This document shows positions 54,329 to 62,894 of a DNA stretch of 64,000 nt, piece after piece. Within the stretch, counting starts at the first letter, position 1. Every line of letters starts with the position of its first letter. Position numbers and translations under genes: made by a program. Origin of the DNA: Arthonia radiata (Eukaryota > Ascomycota > Arthoniomycetes > Arthoniales > Arthoniaceae); contig PSQN01000017.1 in the NCBI GenBank assembly GCA_002989075.1, positions 4,285,453-4,349,452 on the forward strand, read 5' to 3'. The notes under the pieces were generated by a model, which saw only the letters and a program-made list of their open reading frames with translations, did no database searches and had not been told where the DNA came from.

Positions 54329-55898
54329 GCATGGTCGCTCTTTCGGGACCCGTGGACGTCTTGCACTCGGATCCTTTCGGACAATTGTACAGCTGGCTGT
54401 CGTCCAAACCCGATCGCTGGTGCTCGCCCCGATCAGCAGCCGCGAGCATCATGGGCAGTCTGTTGTCGACCTCACTTTGTTTCACGCTGCTCTGAAACAG
54501 CGGCGCACGCTAAAAGTATACCCCCACGGCGCTTCGGAAACCACACTTCTCTTGCCACGGTTGGAATGTTGAAAGGAACGTTACGAACAGATGGAGGAAT
54601 GACCATAGGAGATGGAACTACACAAAGGTCTCACACTGGTCATACGCCAGCTATTTATGTTTGGAAAGTAGAGCTCCACGGATATGTACATGTATTGAAG
54701 AAGACACGACCGGTGGGACCACCAACGAGATCTTGAACAATTTCATTCGAGGTCTACCTCCCTTCCTAAAGTGCTTTCCCTCTTATCACATCGAATCGAC
54801 CGGGTTTGAAACCCGATCGTGACCAACCACAGCAATAACCGCTACTTTCCTCGCCCCTGTCACCGCTTGTTCACCTCGCCGCAGATAGACTTCCGGACAC
54901 GCGCCACGTGACGTCTGTAACTCCACGGCCGCCGGCCCGATCGACAGACCTGCGTTTCAGACGCGGCTGTGACGTCCCCACTTCCCGCAGCGTCTGTGCG
55001 TCTTACACGGTGCCCGTGGGTTGCCGCACGGGCCACGCTTCGCAGCACAGACCGCGAGCTTATAGCACTGCCCGTAGGATCGGGGCGTCTGTGGTAGCTC
55101 CAAACGAACTCCGCCTGGCTTGACGACAGTGTCTGATGAGGATGTGGGTGTGTTGTGGAGCACGTTTGACGGTGAAGGAACTGGCGGTCGGGGATGTGGC
55201 TGTGATTTGGGATCTAGGATGGAGTAGAGTGTGTTTAGGCTGGGAGTGAAAATACGCCTAAACGACAGCCCCATCACTCAGAAGATTAAGCCAGACGTTG
55301 ACTTCTCCGAGACGTGTCTGAAGCCTCGACCGCTGTTCAGTGCGCTGTTGTTGCAGGTTTTGCGACTTGCCTGCTTCCTTGAATGTTATCAACGCTGATG
55401 TGATTCTCGCTGCGGATAGAGACGTCTATACTGATATGACAAATCACGACCGCAATTGCTTGGGCGTGCTGGCTCCGCGGAGTTACCTGGGTGTCTGGGG
55501 CTATTTGCTCATGGCTTTGGACTGCACGCGCTGGTTTGGGCCTCAACAACAGAGGGAAGGCTTGTCACGCTCATTCAAGAATGGAGTCTTCCGGCATGGG
55601 ACCTTAACATATGAAACGGCACACTGGGTAGTGAGTCTTTTGTAACGTGAAGCCTCATTTTCGCTGCTTCTAGACTTTTACCTAAGCGCTTTGGTTGGGA
55701 AGTTTGATGCATGGGCTGGGAGTCAAGCCGTACGAGAAGGAGACAGAAGGGGATGGGTAAAGCAGGAGACGTGAAAGACGGGTGAAGATCTTAGCTGAGG
55801 TGGCAGATGCTGTGATCGCGTACATCGCTTGACAGTGGTACGTACCTCTAGTCTGTACTGTTTACAATTCTGACGTGAGTTGCGGACAAGGTCGTAAA
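54329..55898. other. 1.6-kb convergent intergenic region
   Basis: No supported gene. It holds a short perfect inverted repeat at 54801-54815 (cgggtttgaaacccg), which has the CGG-N9-CCG form of a Zn2Cys6 binding site. The remaining sequence is unremarkable. Confidence 0.45.
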
Positions 55899-57902
55899 TC
55901 AACCCTCTTCATCGCTGCTCACGCCCTCTGCCCAGCCCCAGCCGGCATGCCCTCTTCTCGCGTTTCTGGCCATGCCTCTTCGACAACGCCAGAGACGGGC
56001 GGTGCAGTCGTCGCCGAGCGTGACCAGGCCGCCGGCGTAGGCTGAGGACATGTTCTCGCATTCGCCGTCCGTCTCACCCTGCGCTTCAGTGTCCTCCTCG
56101 TCGACCTCGGCGTCCTCGGACCGACCGTCACATCTGTCGACGCCCTTGACAAACGCGACACCACTCACCTCTCTCTCGTGCGCGCCGACTAGAGCTTGAC
56201 CTGTCTCGTATGTTGGCATGTCTTTGTCTGGCTGGCCCTCAACACCCTCCGGGCTCAACAAACGCCTCCTGGGCTCAGCAGTGGGAAAGACAACGCCCAC
56301 CCCATCGCTGCTCCCTGTCGCTAGCATCCCTCCCTCTGCATCCACCGCGGCTCTAACGTAGAAGCTCCCACACCTCAAACTCGGATGGCTAAGCGCATAT
56401 ATCGGTTCAGCGCCTCCCCTCTCCTTGACCCACCGCCTATTCGCCATTCGGCCAGATGAGTGGTTGTACGCAGGTACACCACCCAGTGCCAGATGGCTCG
56501 TCGAGTAAGCATACACGTTACTGTCTCTGCACACAGCAAATATGTTCTTGCTGGCGGCTGAGACGGCAAGAGCTGTGATGCCCCAATTCCTCTTCGCGTG
56601 CGTCTCTGGCGGATCGATTGTAGATATGGGGCTGGTGGAAGGAGAAGAGAATGCAGAGGATCGCGTGGAATGTGAACGCTTCGAGGGCATCCGAACGTCC
56701 CACAGACTGAGATGCGCGGACGCGTCGGTGGCTGTGACGAAGAGGTGTGGGTGCGAGGGGAGAAATGTGAGGGCTGTGATTGACGGATGTAAGGTCCGTG
56801 ATGAAGAAGAGGGTGTTGATGGCTGTGATGAGTGTCCAGACGTGTACGTAGAGTAGGGAACCGAAGGCGGCACGATCGTATGTGACGGGCGGAGCTTGCG
56901 AGGTAGGCCGCTGGCGAACCGTTCCAGCGTGTGCATCTTCAGCGCGGAAGAAGGTGGGGTGCGGATGTCCCAGATGCATATCGTGCCATCCCGTGAGCAA
57001 GTCGTAAGGATTTGGTTGCTGGCGGGTGACCACCGGACTTGTTTGACACTGCTAGTGTGCTCGTGCAGGGCGAAGAGGGTTTCCTGTGTGCGCATGTCGG
57101 TCACGCAGGCGGTCTGATCACCACTGCCGGTCGCGAGGAGATGGTCGTCGGAGGAGAAGGTGAGGTCCATGATGGCGTTTGTGTGGGGCTCGAAGGTGAG
57201 ATAAGGCGTACTGAAATGAGGTGTGGTGGGCGCGGTATCGAGGATGCGAACGCGGCCATCTTCGGCACCGGCAGCGAGGAGGGTGCTGTTGTTAGTGGCG
57301 GCGACAGAGAACGGGACGACAGTCTGGTGAGACTCGGGATGTGTGAAGCGATGGGTGAGAGATGGAGTGGTATAGAAGTTGTGGGCGAGGGAGTTCGGCC
57401 ATGATCTGTGGGTGGAGGCATGGGAGGTGGTCGCTGCCGAGGATGTAAAGGTGTATAGGGAACGAGTCTTTGCGCGGCGTATTCGAGACGGAAACACATG
57501 CTCTTCCTCGAGCTCTTGCTCATCGGGCTGCTCTTCCTCATCTCCTGCGATTCGCCCACATGGACTCGATAATAGCTGCTCATTTGCATCCGGCGGACTG
57601 GACTGGAATGGCTCTGGGCTCGCTCTGCGCCTTTTGGCGGGTCTTTCGTCCACATCATCGAAAGTCAAGGGGGCAATTGTCCTGTTGCTGCCATTCCTAG
57701 TAATATCCCTGAGCTCTCTCCCACCTCTCGAGCCTGAGCTGTGACTGTTTCTAGGTGTGAAGAATCTGCCGAAGCGGCGTGGTGTGACGGAGGGTGGTTT
57801 TCGAGGCTTGTTGGTGTTACTGTGGAGGGAGGAGGTAGGAGGTGAAGATGGTGGGAGGGGTGGGGATGATTGGGGAGCATTTTCTTGATCGTATTCAGAC
57901 AT
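55899..57902 (-). CDS. WD40 protein, CDT2/DTL-like (CRL4 substrate receptor)
   Basis: A single exon encodes 667 residues from the ATG at 57902 (MSEYDQENAP). An in-frame ATG at 58007 would add 35 residues. The N-terminus is Ser/Pro-rich with TPRRFGRFFTPR and a basic PAKRRRASPEP. WD40 repeats run from about residue 200: AATNNSTLLAAGAEDGRVRILDT, NAIMDLTFSSDDHLLATGSGDQTACVTDMR, SSVKQVRWSPASNQILTTCSRDGTICIWDIRT, then TALTFLPSHPHLFVTATDASAHLSLWDVRMPS, and later ASKNIFAVCRDSNVYAYSTSH and a last GGLVTLGDDCTARLWRCRRG. This order with long inter-blade inserts matches CDT2/DTL. That protein recruits PCNA-bound CDT1 and other S-phase substrates to CRL4 ubiquitin ligase. The ortholog assignment is likely, not proven. 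Confidence 0.8.
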   Translation of the reverse strand: MSEYDQENAPQSSPPLPPSSPPTSSLHSNTNKPRKPPSVTPRRFGRFFTPRNSHSSGSRGGRELRDITRNGSNRTIAPLTFDDVDERPAKRRRASPEPFQSSPPDANEQLLSSPCGRIAGDEEEQPDEQELEEEHVFPSRIRRAKTRSLYTFTSSAATTSHASTHRSWPNSLAHNFYTTPSLTHRFTHPESHQTVVPFSVAATNNSTLLAAGAEDGRVRILDTAPTTPHFSTPYLTFEPHTNAIMDLTFSSDDHLLATGSGDQTACVTDMRTQETLFALHEHTSSVKQVRWSPASNQILTTCSRDGTICIWDIRTPPSSALKMHTLERFASGLPRKLRPSHTIVPPSVPYSTYTSGHSSQPSTPSSSSRTLHPSITALTFLPSHPHLFVTATDASAHLSLWDVRMPSKRSHSTRSSAFSSPSTSPISTIDPPETHAKRNWGITALAVSAASKNIFAVCRDSNVYAYSTSHLALGGVPAYNHSSGRMANRRWVKERGGAEPIYALSHPSLRCGSFYVRAAVDAEGGMLATGSSDGVGVVFPTAEPRRRLLSPEGVEGQPDKDMPTYETGQALVGAHEREVSGVAFVKGVDRCDGRSEDAEVDEEDTEAQGETDGECENMSSAYAGGLVTLGDDCTARLWRCRRGMARNARRGHAGWGWAEGVSSDEEG

Positions 57903-58127
57903 ACTCCTTACACTCAGTGTGCGAGAAATATCATTGCACTCTAAAGATACAGACTGCCATGGGACGTGTGAGCAACACGATGCAGACCTCGACGCGTAAA
58001 GTGGCATTGGTCGCGTCCTAAGCTAAGAGATCCTAAAGCCGCTTAAGACCGCGGTGAAATTTCGCAAAATCCGGGGCATCATGTGAAGGTAGCTTCGTGT
58101 TCAGTGTCTCTCTGGAGTCAGCAAAAC
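57903..58127. promoter_or_regulatory. short bidirectional promoter, CDT2-like / RRP5
   Basis: Only 225 bp separate the preferred start codons at 57902 (-) and 58128 (+). The two promoters must overlap or be shared. No specific element is assigned. Confidence 0.55.
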
Positions 58128-61100
58128 ATGTCTGCCCAGAAGCGAAAGGCTCTAGCAACCTCCTCAGGGCTTCCAGCGGGGTCGAAAGATGCATCCCATA
58201 AGGCCAAAAAGCTCAAGTCAACGCGACCGAAAGACGATGAGAGCTCCGACCGCAAGCTACCCACAACCTCCATTCTGCTCGAGGAGGAGAAAACGTTCCC
58301 TCGAGGCCGTGGAAATGGCTTGACACCGATCGAGAAGAAGCAGATTCAGCTGAAAGCAGACAGAGATGTACTTTTTGAGGAAAGTGGGAGGAAGCCACCA
58401 CGGCAACGAGATGATGAAGAAGGCGACTTCGACAGTGAAGACGATCTTGAAGCTGAGAAGCCACCGACTAAGAAGCAGAAGAACAAAGACGAGCTGAGAC
58501 AAGAGAACGCTCGAAAGCGGGACCGCAAAGCTGCAGTCGAAGTCGAGCGGCCGAAAGCGAAAGGGTTAAAGCCAGGTGATATCGTCGAGGGGCGCGTGGG
58601 ACGTATCAATGAGGATGACTATGATCACTTCCTGATAGTCGAATGGGAGAACAATCGTAAAAGCACTGTTCCAATCACAGCGATCTCACAGCACCTTACC
58701 AAGACGCTTGAGAGCATCTTGGGCGACGATGACAACGAAGGAGAGGCAGAGGACAATAAGAACGAGCCAGATCTCAAGAGGTATTTCAAAAAGGGTCAAC
58801 CACTGAAGGCAGCAGTCACAAAAGTTATCGAAGCATCACATGACACGTCTGGCAAACCAACGAGAGGCAGCGTTCAGTTGTCGATAGACCCCCGACAGGT
58901 CAACAAAGGCATCACGAAGGGCGCCTTGACAGAGCAAACGAAGATTCAAGCTGCAGTAGAAAGCGTTGAAGATCATGGACTCATCATGGATTTTGGACTC
59001 GATGAGAAAGGCGTCAAGGGGTTCCTGTCATCAAGTGAATTGCCAGCTGGACGCAAGATGTCTCAAATGAAGGACGGTATGGTGCTTCTATGCGTGGTGT
59101 CTGGCACTAGCTCAAATGGCAAAGTCATCAAGCTCTCGGCAAACCACCCAGATCTTGCAGGTGCGGCTCAGGACCACCAGCCCAACCTGGGTCTCAAAAA
59201 CGTAGCTTTCACCAACCCTGTGGACGAGGACCTGAAGTCTTTGGACAGCTTGATGCTTGGGCACATCACCAAAGCCCGCATCACATCTGTCAAGGACACA
59301 CAGCTGAACACTGTTCTTGCAGATAACGTTCAGGGAAGGATAGACGCGTCAGAGGCCTTTCAATCATTAGACGACATCCAGGACCGCAAGCATCCTTTAA
59401 AGGCATTTAACACGAACCAAGTCATCCCAGTTCGTATCCTCGGCATCCACGATGCGCGCAATCACAAGTTTCTGCCCATCTCACATCGAGGCGGGCACGT
59501 CCCAGTGTTTGAGCTTTCGGCGCGGCTGGGGAAAGATGATAGCGTCATGTCTTTTGATCAATTGAAGGAAGGTGAGGCTTACATGGCAACGGTTAACAAT
59601 GTGTCCGGCTCAAACCTCTGGGTAAACATGTCACCGAGTATCCGTGGCCGCATTGAGCGTATGGATTTACCTGAGGATATATCTGATGTTGGTGCTCGCT
59701 ATCCCATAGGCGCTGCGATCCCAGTCTGGGTGAAGAGGATGGATCTTGCAAATAATCACCTAGATTTGTCGACAAGACCTGGAGCGTCTGCTGCTCTGGA
59801 ATTGAAGCTGGAGGACTTTACGAAGGGAATGATCATTGCTGGACGGGTGACCAAGGTTGAAGATCATCGACTGTTCATCCAACTTAGCCCGTCTGTCTCT
59901 GGCGTGGTGTCACTCACAGAGATGGCGGACGACTTCGACGAGGCTACCCCGCACAAGCATGTCAAGAATGACATGATCAGGGTCTGCGTGACTGATGTGG
60001 ATCAGTCGAACAAGAGAGTCACGCTCTCGGCTCGTCCATCACGGGTGCTGAGCTCTTCCTTGCCGGTCAAGGACAAGCAGATCACACACATCAAGCAGCT
60101 GAAGAAGAATGATCTAACTCGTGGCTTCATCCAGAAAGTCGACGATATTGGGCTCTTTATTAGTTTAGCCCCTGGCATCAAAGCCTTCGTGCCCGTGGCG
60201 GAACTGTCAGACTCTTACATCAAAGACTGGAAGCCAGACTATCAGGTGGACAAGATCGTAATCGGGCGTGTCATCGAGGTAGACCCCACTAAGAAGCGCG
60301 TGCATTTGTCCCTGAAGCAGTCTGCCATCGAGTCAGGTTACAAGCCGATATTGAGATTCGAGGATGTCAAGAAAGGAGACGTAGTTACCGGAAAGATTCG
60401 CAAAGTGGAAGAATTTGGCGTCTTCATCGTTGTTGACAACAGCCACAACGTCAGTGGGCTATGCCATCGCTCACAGATAGCTGATCGCAGAGTGGAAGAC
60501 GCACGGGGTCTCTATGATGAGGGCGAGGCAGTCACAGCTGTCGTGGTCAAGATTGACGTGGATAAGAAGCGTATCAGCTTCAGTCTGAAGCCTAGTGCGT
60601 TCGAAGACAAAAAGGTTCAGAGGAAGCTGAAAGCACTGGGCAAAGAGGCGCCTACAGCAGTTGCAATACGAGCTCATGGCGACTCTGACGTTGACATGGA
60701 CGACACCGAAGCTGGTGTTGACCTCCCTGTCGATGCTGATGGCAACCTGCAGCTCTCGGCCGATGCCCTCGAGAGTCTTGAAGCTGTTTCTGATGACGGT
60801 GATGCTGAGAAGGACGGTGGCGTCAACGTTTCCTCTCGAACAAAATCCAAGAAGCGCACAGCAAAAGACTCTGATGACGGTCTCGACGCCGGCGGCTTTG
60901 ACTGGAACCCTACTGCCCGCAAGCGCTCACCTTCCGTTCTTTCAGATGCCCCTTCAGAAGCGGAGCCGAAGAAGAAACGAAAGAAGCGTGCAGCGCCCTA
61001 CGAAGACCATACAGCTGACGTGGCCGACCACGGTCCGCGTTCCTCCGCTGACTTCGAGCGCCTCCTCATGGCCAACAGCGACGACCCCGCCTTATGGGTG

Positions 61101-62054
61101 CAATACATGTCTCACCATGTCTCCGCCGGCGACATTCCCACTGCTCGCAAGATCGCAGAGAGAGCTACCCGCAGCATCGGCATCACCCGCGACCAAGAGA
61201 AGCTTGAAGTCTGGACCGCCTGGCTCAATCTCGAGCTGGCGTTCGGCGAAGACACAGGTGACGTGAGCGACGAAGCGATGACTGCCGATCCCACTGGCGC
61301 TTTGGGTTTCCTACGTGACGTTCCGCTCGGTGGCAATGTCAAAGAAGTCTTCGCGAATGCATGCGCTGTGCATGATCGCACGGCGCTTTCTGAACGTCTA
61401 GTCAAGAGCTTGGCGAAGTTCAGGAAGCTAGACCCAGCGTCAGCATTATACGAACGCATGAGCCACGACAAAGCTTTCACTCCCGATCCCGCATTCTGGA
61501 TTAAGTACGCCAGCTTCCTCATGCGCGACGCAGAGCCTCACAGACCGCAAGACGCGCGTGCGCTGGTACCGAGAGCCACACAGATACTGCCCGAGCGGGA
61601 GCACGCACGCATACTGATGGAGTTTGCTCGCCTGGAGTTCAAGCTGCGACCGGAAAGCGACCGAGGGGGCGCGGGAGACCCCGAGCGAGGGCGGACGCTG
61701 TTCACGGAGCTACTGAGCGTGCACCCAAAGCGGTTTGACTTCTGGGATGTGTGGCTGAGTTTGGAGGAGTCGCTTTTGCTGTCGATTGATGAGAAGGACA
61801 AGGACGCGAAACAGGAGCAGGAGGATCGGATGAGGGATCTGTTTGAGAGGCAGACCGGCGAAGGGGCTGCGAGGATGAAGAAGAAGCGTGCGCAGGGGGT
61901 GTTTGAGAGGTGGCTGAAGTTTGAGCAAGCGGTCGGGAAGGGGAAAAGTGAGATGGAGCGGGCGAAAAAGGTCGACAGGGTGAAGGCTAGGGAGAGGAGA
62001 TATACTGAGCAGCGGTTGAAGAGGGAGAAGGAGAGGGAGGAGAAGTCTGCGTGA
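58128..62054 (+). CDS. RRP5: rRNA biogenesis protein RRP5 (short form, seven S1 domains)
   Basis: A single exon encodes 1308 residues from the first ATG in frame (MSAQKRKALATSS). A basic/acidic N-terminus is followed by S1 domains. Seven can be delimited: LKPGDIVEGRV, EQTKIQAAVESVEDHGLIMDFG, LMLGHITKARITSV, LKEGEAYMATVNNV, FTKGMIIAGRVTKV, LKKNDLTRGFIQKV and VKKGDVVTGKIRKVEEFGVFIVV. An acidic, basic-patched linker (about 850-960) precedes the C-terminal HAT/TPR superhelix: DFERLLMANSDDPALWVQYMSHHV, ARKIAERATRSI, LYERMSHDKAF, GRTLFTELLSVHPKRFDFWDVWLSLEE. Yeast RRP5 has 12 S1 domains in 1729 residues. Here the second S1 is followed almost directly by a unit like a late one, so about five are absent. 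It acts in the nucleolus in 18S and 5.8S processing. Confidence 0.93.
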   Translation: MSAQKRKALATSSGLPAGSKDASHKAKKLKSTRPKDDESSDRKLPTTSILLEEEKTFPRGRGNGLTPIEKKQIQLKADRDVLFEESGRKPPRQRDDEEGDFDSEDDLEAEKPPTKKQKNKDELRQENARKRDRKAAVEVERPKAKGLKPGDIVEGRVGRINEDDYDHFLIVEWENNRKSTVPITAISQHLTKTLESILGDDDNEGEAEDNKNEPDLKRYFKKGQPLKAAVTKVIEASHDTSGKPTRGSVQLSIDPRQVNKGITKGALTEQTKIQAAVESVEDHGLIMDFGLDEKGVKGFLSSSELPAGRKMSQMKDGMVLLCVVSGTSSNGKVIKLSANHPDLAGAAQDHQPNLGLKNVAFTNPVDEDLKSLDSLMLGHITKARITSVKDTQLNTVLADNVQGRIDASEAFQSLDDIQDRKHPLKAFNTNQVIPVRILGIHDARNHKFLPISHRGGHVPVFELSARLGKDDSVMSFDQLKEGEAYMATVNNVSGSNLWVNMSPSIRGRIERMDLPEDISDVGARYPIGAAIPVWVKRMDLANNHLDLSTRPGASAALELKLEDFTKGMIIAGRVTKVEDHRLFIQLSPSVSGVVSLTEMADDFDEATPHKHVKNDMIRVCVTDVDQSNKRVTLSARPSRVLSSSLPVKDKQITHIKQLKKNDLTRGFIQKVDDIGLFISLAPGIKAFVPVAELSDSYIKDWKPDYQVDKIVIGRVIEVDPTKKRVHLSLKQSAIESGYKPILRFEDVKKGDVVTGKIRKVEEFGVFIVVDNSHNVSGLCHRSQIADRRVEDARGLYDEGEAVTAVVVKIDVDKKRISFSLKPSAFEDKKVQRKLKALGKEAPTAVAIRAHGDSDVDMDDTEAGVDLPVDADGNLQLSADALESLEAVSDDGDAEKDGGVNVSSRTKSKKRTAKDSDDGLDAGGFDWNPTARKRSPSVLSDAPSEAEPKKKRKKRAAPYEDHTADVADHGPRSSADFERLLMANSDDPALWVQYMSHHVSAGDIPTARKIAERATRSIGITRDQEKLEVWTAWLNLELAFGEDTGDVSDEAMTADPTGALGFLRDVPLGGNVKEVFANACAVHDRTALSERLVKSLAKFRKLDPASALYERMSHDKAFTPDPAFWIKYASFLMRDAEPHRPQDARALVPRATQILPEREHARILMEFARLEFKLRPESDRGGAGDPERGRTLFTELLSVHPKRFDFWDVWLSLEESLLLSIDEKDKDAKQEQEDRMRDLFERQTGEGAARMKKKRAQGVFERWLKFEQAVGKGKSEMERAKKVDRVKARERRYTEQRLKREKEREEKSA

Positions 62055-62894
62055 CACACTCAGAGCGTTAGACCCAAGCATCAATCATGGCGAAATTTCA
62101 CAGTATCCATACCGCTTCGTTGCACACCTTCACCCCTCTGCTCCAGAGCTAAAACGCCGGCGTTGCTACACAAAGCACATTCCCAACCACAATGCAGTAA
62201 GCTCACGCACTGTTGAACCTGGACGCTGTCGATACTGACCTACAGCCCTCGGCCACTTTTGATCACTTCCTTACTCCTACGCTCATGCTCCAGAGTGCTG
62301 GCGTCGCTGCGAAGAGCATATCACTGACCAGAAGAACGGAAGCGTACACGCTGTCGCAATACTGACGTTGCCGATACAGATATACAGCCTCCACACTGCT
62401 TCATCACATACCTTTCTTCCTCTGCTCCAGAGCCAGATCGCTAGCATTGCTCCTAAACAGCATATTCTTGACCACAAGAAGAAAGCCTGCAAGCTGTAAA
62501 GACTAGATCTTGCCACTACAAATGTACAGCCTACACTCCGCTTCCTTGCCTACTCTTATTCCTTTGCTCTGGAGCTGCATCGGCGGCGTTGCCCGGAATA
62601 GAGCGTAAGTAAAGCCCCATCAGACACCGTGGGTGCTGCGAGGGTCATATAATGCTCATACCTGAGCGAACGCCCTGCAGATTTCAACACGCGGAATAGT
62701 AGAGCATCCACGCGAGGAGGGATCTAGAGCAACAATAGCACTCCAGAGCCAGCGCAGGCTTCCTAGTCTCTGCACGGGGCGAAATAAGAGAGAAACCCAA
62801 CACCACATACGCTCTTCTCGACCTCACATTCGTTCGCTACTTATACAAGGTATTGACGCCCTCGCAGGGCCGCGCCTGCCATTCTCGGCGGCCC
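62055..62894. other. intergenic region carrying a degenerate tandem repeat
   Basis: Convergent 3' flanks of RRP5 and the truncated gene at the right edge. Most of it is the ~140-bp repeat listed separately. A minus-strand 77-codon ORF inside it (62283-62516) is unlikely to be a gene. Confidence 0.6.
62105..62640 (+). repeat. four degenerate tandem copies of a ~140-bp unit
   Basis: Each copy holds, in order: a tacagcc-like start, a CTTC/CACAC patch, a C/T tract ending tgctccagag (or tgctctggag), a ggcgttgct-like box, an agcatat/agcacat box and a ccacaa/ccagaa box. The clearest anchor (tgctccagag) lies near 62139, 62286, 62424 and 62565, so the period is about 138-147 bp. A possible fifth partial copy has ctccagagccag at 62741-62752. 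Copies differ at many sites, so the array is old. Confidence 0.7.

Noticed and set aside
54795-54822. T-arm-like hairpin suggesting a tRNA gene
   Set aside because: The loop lacks the TTCRA pattern on both strands and no acceptor or anticodon arms fit around it.
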